From: Amoebophrya sp. A120
Lineage: Eukaryota; Sar; Dinophyceae; Syndiniales; Amoebophryaceae
Reading direction: 5' to 3'
Length of the DNA: 64,000 nucleotides
NCBI GenBank assembly: GCA_905178155.1
Contig: CAJINV010000003.1
Coordinates: 11,628,270-11,692,269 of the forward strand
The position numbers were made by a program, and so were the translations under genes. Of the stretch, positions 59,701 through 64,000 are shown piece after piece. The first letter of the stretch is position 1. Each line of letters starts with the position of its first letter. The notes under the pieces were generated by a model that saw only the letters and a program-made list of their open reading frames with translations, did no database searches and was not told the origin of the DNA.

Positions 59701-62700
59701 TGGGGTGCAGCTGCCAGTGGTCTCTGTTCTTGGTCATCTGCACTTCCACCTGGACCTTGTTCCCCCGCAATGACCTGCGTTTGTTCGTGCAACTCTACCC
59801 CGTGGAGCATGTGGGCGGGCGAATGGATATTGATTTTTTCTCCATCTCGGTCTCCCGGCGATTTCTCCCCAGATGAAGTGGTTGCTGTTCTACTACTTCT
59901 ATCCGCCAACGCCCCGGCGCCCTTGCAACAGGCGTACTTGTTGAGATTCACGACGAATTTGCTGCGGCACGCCCGCTGCGACACCTTTTCGTTCTCGGTT
60001 TTCGCGTCAAAGTCCGGACTCAGTACGAAAGACACTTCTTTTTCCGTCAGCTTCTGCTTCAGCGGCCTCGTCAGAGACGCACCAGGATCGTTCGTTTCGA
60101 CCGTTCTTGTACCAGCGGCATGACCCGGCCTCTCCGTATTTTCGTCGCCATTGGCGCTCGCTGGTGCCGTCCTTCTTTCGTGGCCCTCTCCTCCTCCTGC
60201 TTCTACTCCCACCTGTTCGGCAGGTAGTTGATGCTGGTCATCGTCGTGGCTTTGAAACTTATTGTTTTCTGTTTTGTAGAAAACATCCTCGCGCAAGCTT
60301 TCCTTGTCAAAGACCCGCTGGACCTCGGCGCCGCCTTCGGGCTTCATGTTCCAGTGCGGGTTGAACCCGGTTTTCCCGCCTTCAAAGGGGTAATTTTCCT
60401 GGTCGAAAAAGTCTTGCAGAACCCGTTTGTACTTGGAATTTTTCACGCTGGGGTGCAGCCACAGGTACTCTTGCACCACCTCTTTGTCCAGAAACGGGTA
60501 CCGGCCCTCGACCCCGTGCGTGCCCGCAATCAGCTCCTCCTTCATCAAATAGTCCCGCTGCGTGCCCAGGAAAAAGCTGTGCCAGGGAAAGATGTCGGCC
60601 AAGGCGTCGGGAAACTTGCCCCCAAAGTTGCTGTGCGGGTAGATTTTCTCGCCGACATTCCCGTAATCCGATATGTACTCGTCCGCCCCGGACCCGGAAA
60701 GGTAGATTTGGATGCCCCGCTTTTTGCACGCACGGCAGATCCACGAAAGCCCGGAGGATGCGAAGTCGCCCGAGACAGCAACCGGCTGCCCGTCACGGGC
60801 CTTGTACTCGAAAGGTTATGAAGAGGGTGTGCGAGAACGACAACTCCACGACCTTGCATGTTGGCATGTACAGCAAAACTAAAACAAGCACCAGCAAGAA
60901 CACTTCGCCTACCGCATGACAAAAAATCTTCTACAACACGTCGTCAATTGCAGCTGTAGTAGCGCGGCCGCTTCTTTGAGGTAGTTCCACTGATGAAACT
61001 TGTCAACGAGGCCGCAGCGCCACAAGGGAAACCACCAGTGGGGGGGCTGGTGACGTGGGCTTCCTTGGCGTTTTGCATTTATACAAACGAGATGGGAGTA
61101 GAAAAAGGTGCGCACACACTCATAAGGGTTCCGTGTTGTTCAACAGAAATGCGTATTCGGACTCTAAAGTTTGCTCCGAGAAAACGACGACGTTCTATCC
61201 TGAGTAAAAACGTACCCACACCAGAGTCAAGATGGGGATTTTTTTGCCCTGCCCCCAATTTTTTCATCATTCATTTATTCTAGTCGGGGCGGTGGGCGTT
61301 TCCAAAAATGTGAAGAACCCCTCCCACCCGCCATGTTATTCACATATAAGGAATTGCGCAGGTATACGGCATTTTTTTCCCGATTTCTTACTTTCGTAGC
61401 CCGGTCTTGCAGGGCTCTCGCCCTGTTGGCACTCGAGCGGTATACTGCTTGAAAAATGACGCGCAAACCCTTTTTGGTATTGTCTGTGTACATTCTACGG
61501 CCCTTGATCGCTTTTTCATTCAGTGATTGGGGATTTTGCAACACAAACCTAGGAGCTTTGGGAGTCACGCATGACAAGTTTCAGTCCGTAAGGTAGTGCA
61601 AGTTAGCAAGGAAAGCCGCATCACAAATCGATTTGCTGATCCTGTTTACAGCATTACAAGTTCCCAAACGCGATTGAAAAGGCCTGTCATGGGGTTGCGC
61701 ATCACAAATGTTCCTGTCATGGCAAATCTGCATGACAACTCTGGGGTGGGTACGTTTTTACTCAGGATACGTTCCCCTCGGCGGTCTGTTGCGTCTGCTG
61801 CAAGCGTTGTCCCACGACGTCAACATTCTCGCCGGCGAAAATGGTGTAGGCGAAGTGCAGCTTCTGCAGCTTGTGCAGCGCCAAGTTGATCGCGCCCGAG
61901 TCGTATCAAATGCAAAAATGTCTGGGTCTGGAATGTCGCCGGGTTTGTCATGCATCTTTTGCATGACCCAAGATGTCTCGTCTGTAACGCACGACCTAGC
62001 ATCACAGATTTTTAGAGGGCTTCCTCATGCCTACTCCGCATGATAAATGCCCTCCCCGCGTAGCACAAACTAGACTCCTCTTGCTGGTCATGCAATACAG
62101 TTTTTTTTTAGAGTCCCAAGTTAGCATCACAAGTTCCAACTTTCCAGACCCAGACACAACTTTTGCATTTGATAAGTCGTACCCGGATGAGAGCCCGAGA
62201 AACACGCCGTGCCTCTGGTACTGGATTCGGCGGTGGACCGCTCGAAGGAAGGCACTGATCCAGTCTTTGGTGGTGGTCTTGTACTGCCGCAAATCGAACT
62301 CGTAGTTGGTGGACTGGGAGATCACGAACTTCGTGGTCAAGTCGATTTCCAGAATCGTGTTGGGCGGTACCTGCACCCGGTTCGCGACCCCGAGGCGCTC
62401 CAGCGCAGACTCGTAGGTCGCCACGTGCAGCCCCCGGTCCGTGCTGTACCACAGGGGTTTGGTTCCAAACACGTCTGTGGCGAGGAAAAGCCGGTTTTTC
62501 CGCAGGTCCAAGACCGCGATCGCATACTCCCCGTCCAAAAGTTGCGCAAAGTTTCTGCCCCTCTCCAAGTACGTCGGGTAGATGGCTTGCCCGTCCGACG
62601 CGAACAGATTCTTCGGTGTGCTTTTTGATGTAGAAGCGAAGGCTTGCTCGTTTTGAAACGTTTTCCTCGACGAAGACCCTGGTGCTCCTCGCGCTGTCGT

Positions 62701-63436
62701 TCTTTCCAATTCTTCGGCAGCCGCCTCCTCAGGGAGTAGGTGGTCGGCGTCGAGTGCGCACAAGTGCTCAAGCCGGTGGTTTGGATGTTGCGCAGTTGCG
62801 GCGCTGGAAGATGCAGGGAATGCAGCCGCGGAAGTCGGTGGGGTTGCAGATGACCAGCCTTGTTCCGCAAAGTCTGTTTCGGAGTCCGAGAACAAAGGAA
62901 AATTTGGATCATTCGGGAGGCTTTGCGCGTCGCTCTCTGCAGCTGAGGAGGACGTTTGCTCTCCTCGTCTCGCGGCCCCAGCTGCCGTGCTTCTTGATCT
63001 CCTGCACCGATACCGGTCTTCCACTTCTCGGTAGTTGTAGATTTCCCCGGTGTATGCATTGCGAGAGCATCGTGCTAGTAGCAATTGCATGCCAAATTTT
63101 TTCGAGAAGAAGAAGTGCTAGATGAAATAAAGCGCAAGAATCTATTAACGAACGCAAAGTCACAGGTACTGTAGAGCTTAGATCTGTCATGGAAGATTGC
63201 ATCTCGTACGAATCCGATACTTTTGCACAGGATACGTTGAACAGTATCTGCACCTCCCCGCCACGGTAGCTGAGCGGCTGCAGCACCCGGTCGCCCGTCA
63301 TATGCAGAAGGTTGTGCACGAAGGTGAAGCCCTGCCGCCGGGTGTGCGTCGTGGCGTCGGGCCCGCGAAGCTGCATAAAATAGTTCAGCCAGGGCAGGTT
63401 CTGCAGAACCCAGGAAGTGAGTAGAAAGGAACACAT
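56705..63436 (-). CDS. Asparagine synthetase (Gln-hydrolysing) fused to a PLOD-type glycosyltransferase domain (1380 aa, 10 exons)
   Basis: Exons 63436-63235, 63047-62175, 61898-61770, 61190-61125, 60811-59580, 59403-58920, 58615-58485, 58214-58178, 58022-57948 and 57618-56705 give exactly 1381 codons. The N-terminus MCSFLLTSW has the catalytic Cys2 of class II glutamine amidotransferases, then LRGPDATTHTRR, FVHNLLHMTGD, FNGEIYNY and LLDGEYAIAVLDL; a low-complexity insert of about 100 residues interrupts this domain. The synthetase part has the PP-loop LSSGYDSGA, SGSGADEYISDYG and GVEGRYPFLDKEVV. A coiled coil (about 815-870) leads to IVTCVTGEGVATDFPVYK, FLYWVSDGMDVFFND, FKKEIVFSSERLCGW, YLNAGGYLGSAGHL and SPDQYLFMKYFW, the pattern of the glycosyltransferase domain in lysyl hydroxylases. 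The first half should make asparagine from aspartate, ATP and glutamine (or amidate a related acid); the second should transfer a sugar. A GTGAAG just before the stop could hide one more exon. Confidence 0.85.
57624..57947. mobile_element. Introner, family D, in the synthetase fusion
   Basis: 324 bp. Ends TATCAAAATGAAAAATCCCC and TACCAAAATGAAAAATCCCC. Perfect direct repeat AGAGC. Reference short form for the giant element at 12639. Confidence 0.9.
58028..58177. mobile_element. Introner, family B, in the synthetase fusion
   Basis: 150 bp. Ends TATCCTGTGCAAAAGTATCG and TATGGATTGCAAAAGTATCG. Perfect direct repeat GCTCG. Confidence 0.9.
58220..58484. mobile_element. Introner, family A, in the synthetase fusion
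   Basis: 265 bp. Ends TATCAAATGCAAAAATGTCT and TATGGATTGTAAAAATGTCT. Perfect direct repeat AAACC. Confidence 0.9.
58621..58919. mobile_element. Introner, family A (diverged), in the synthetase fusion
   Basis: 299 bp. Ends TATGCATTGCAAATACTATA and TATCCACTGCAAATATAATG, with GATCTGGGTCTGG and GTCTGGATGG further in. Perfect direct repeat CTTCG. Confidence 0.85.
59409..59579. mobile_element. Introner, family B, at the domain boundary of the fusion
   Basis: 171 bp. Ends TATGCATTGCAAAGGTATCT and TATGCATTTTTGCAAAAGTA. Perfect direct repeat GTGCA. It interrupts the coiled-coil linker: FLYEEVH joins VQGEIEKEKE after removal. Confidence 0.9.
60817..61124. mobile_element. Introner, family I (E-like), in the synthetase fusion
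   Basis: 308 bp. Ends TATGAAGAGGGTGTGCGAGA and TATGAGTGTGTGCGCACC. Direct repeat AAGGT/AGGGT (4/5). Removal joins LLNNTEP to FEYKARDGQPVAVSGD. Confidence 0.75.
61196..61769. mobile_element. Introner, family C, long form, in the synthetase fusion
   Basis: 574 bp. Ends TATCCTGAGTAAAAACGTAC on both sides, then CCACACCAGAGT and CCACCCCAGAGT. Perfect direct repeat CGTTC. About twice the length of the family C copy in the JmjC gene. Confidence 0.9.
61904..62174. mobile_element. Introner, family A, beside the PP-loop codons of the fusion
   Basis: 271 bp. Ends TATCAAATGCAAAAATGTCT and TATCAAATGCAAAAGTTGTG. Perfect direct repeat AGTCG. Inserted inside the codons for the ATP-binding motif SSGYDSG. 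Confidence 0.9.
63053..63234. mobile_element. Introner, family B, first intron of the synthetase fusion
   Basis: About 182 bp. Ends TATGCATTGCGAGAGCATCG and TATCCTGTGCAAAAGTATCG. Direct repeat CGGTG/CGTTG (4/5). Splits the conserved FNGEIYNY motif. Confidence 0.85.
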
Positions 63437-63439
63437 TTT

Positions 63440-64000
63440 CTGTTTCGCGTTTGAATACTTACCACGATGTCGTTGTGCTTTTCAATTCTTCATCATAACT
63501 TGGGCAGGAAAAGGCCGGAGGCCAAGAGATATCCTCGCACAAAAAAGCGTGTCTAAACTTACCCTCAGAAGAACGCACGACTAGAACTTGAAGTTGAAAG
63601 CAGTCGCGCGCCACTAGCACATCGCATTAATACTGCTGTGTCATCAGAAATCGTGACATTGATCGAATTCTTTCACGGACGGGATCGGAACAAAAAAAAC
63701 CACAACAAAGAAATCGCCAAGAGCAAAACCTCACGCTCAGTCCACCCAGCTCTAGAACTTCAAAAGAGGGACGACAGCCGAAAGGAAAAAAACGCGAAGC
63801 CGCGTCAAGATCAACAATGCGAACGACAGAGGCACCAGTCCATTATATCGGACCCAACTTTACTAAAAGAACCAGAGAAGATAAGATACAGATCCCTTAA
63901 ACAACTGAAGCGCTAGCACAAACAAAATTGGAAAGGAAGAACAAAGTCCAAAGCGCCACCTTCGTGGAAGTAAAACATCAACTATAGCGTCTTGTTGCTA
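63440..64000. other. Upstream region of the synthetase fusion, no gene seen
   Basis: The first coding ATG is preceded by GAAACAGAAA, an AG that could serve as a cis or spliced-leader acceptor. The rest is A-rich DNA with short frames only. Confidence 0.4.

Noticed and set aside
1-64000. tRNA, rRNA or bacterial contamination
   Set aside because: No tRNA-like arm pattern or rRNA stretch was recognised, and interrupted genes with matching introners occur from end to end, so the window is one eukaryotic locus.

Overview
This is nuclear DNA of a eukaryotic protist, most likely a dinoflagellate-type alveolate. Three things point there. Every supportable gene lies on the minus strand (a 64-kb unidirectional cluster). 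The coding regions are cut by short intron-like elements with terminal inverted repeats (TIRs) and 5-bp flanking direct repeats instead of GT-AG ends. The gene content is protist-like: CCCH zinc finger, ankyrin-PARP, JmjC and long coiled-coil proteins. Introner elements with inverted and direct repeats and non-canonical ends are known from the syndinian parasite Amoebophrya, so a syndinian or other early dinoflagellate is my best guess. The sequence alone does not prove it.

Layout, all genes reading right to left: 29-2470 CCCH zinc-finger protein; 2635-4444 GC-rich repeat segment between 40-bp direct repeats; 4522-5098 last exon of an unknown gene; 5.1-7.7 kb AT-rich, no gene seen; 7722-9284 Ser/Thr-rich unknown protein; 11203-19813 ankyrin-PARP-like gene, split by a 4.07-kb intron that carries about 27 copies of a 99-bp satellite; 21.7-22.7 kb possible secreted protein; 23710-27909 multi-pass membrane protein; 29065-29498 small membrane protein; 29659-32948 JmjC-domain protein; 33.0-54.1 kb an array of five paralogous predicted secreted proteins (called U1-U5 here), with a duplicated 3' end of the neighbouring coiled-coil gene; 53704-55369 complete coiled-coil gene; 56705-63436 a 1380-residue fusion of a glutamine-dependent asparagine synthetase and a lysyl-hydroxylase-type glycosyltransferase domain.

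The unifying feature is the introners. I count about 33 elements in eight or nine TIR families. Each begins with TA and ends with TA on the same strand, and most are flanked by a perfect or 4/5 5-bp repeat. Removing the element plus one copy of the repeat restores the reading frame. In the asparagine synthetase fusion all nine introns obey this rule and the ten exons sum to exactly 1381 codons including stop. In the neighbouring coiled-coil gene all three introns are ordinary GT-AG introns. Two intron classes therefore coexist, sometimes in one gene.

Exon boundaries were placed by hand and may be off by one or two bases. No tRNA, rRNA, CRISPR array or prokaryotic operon signal was recognised.
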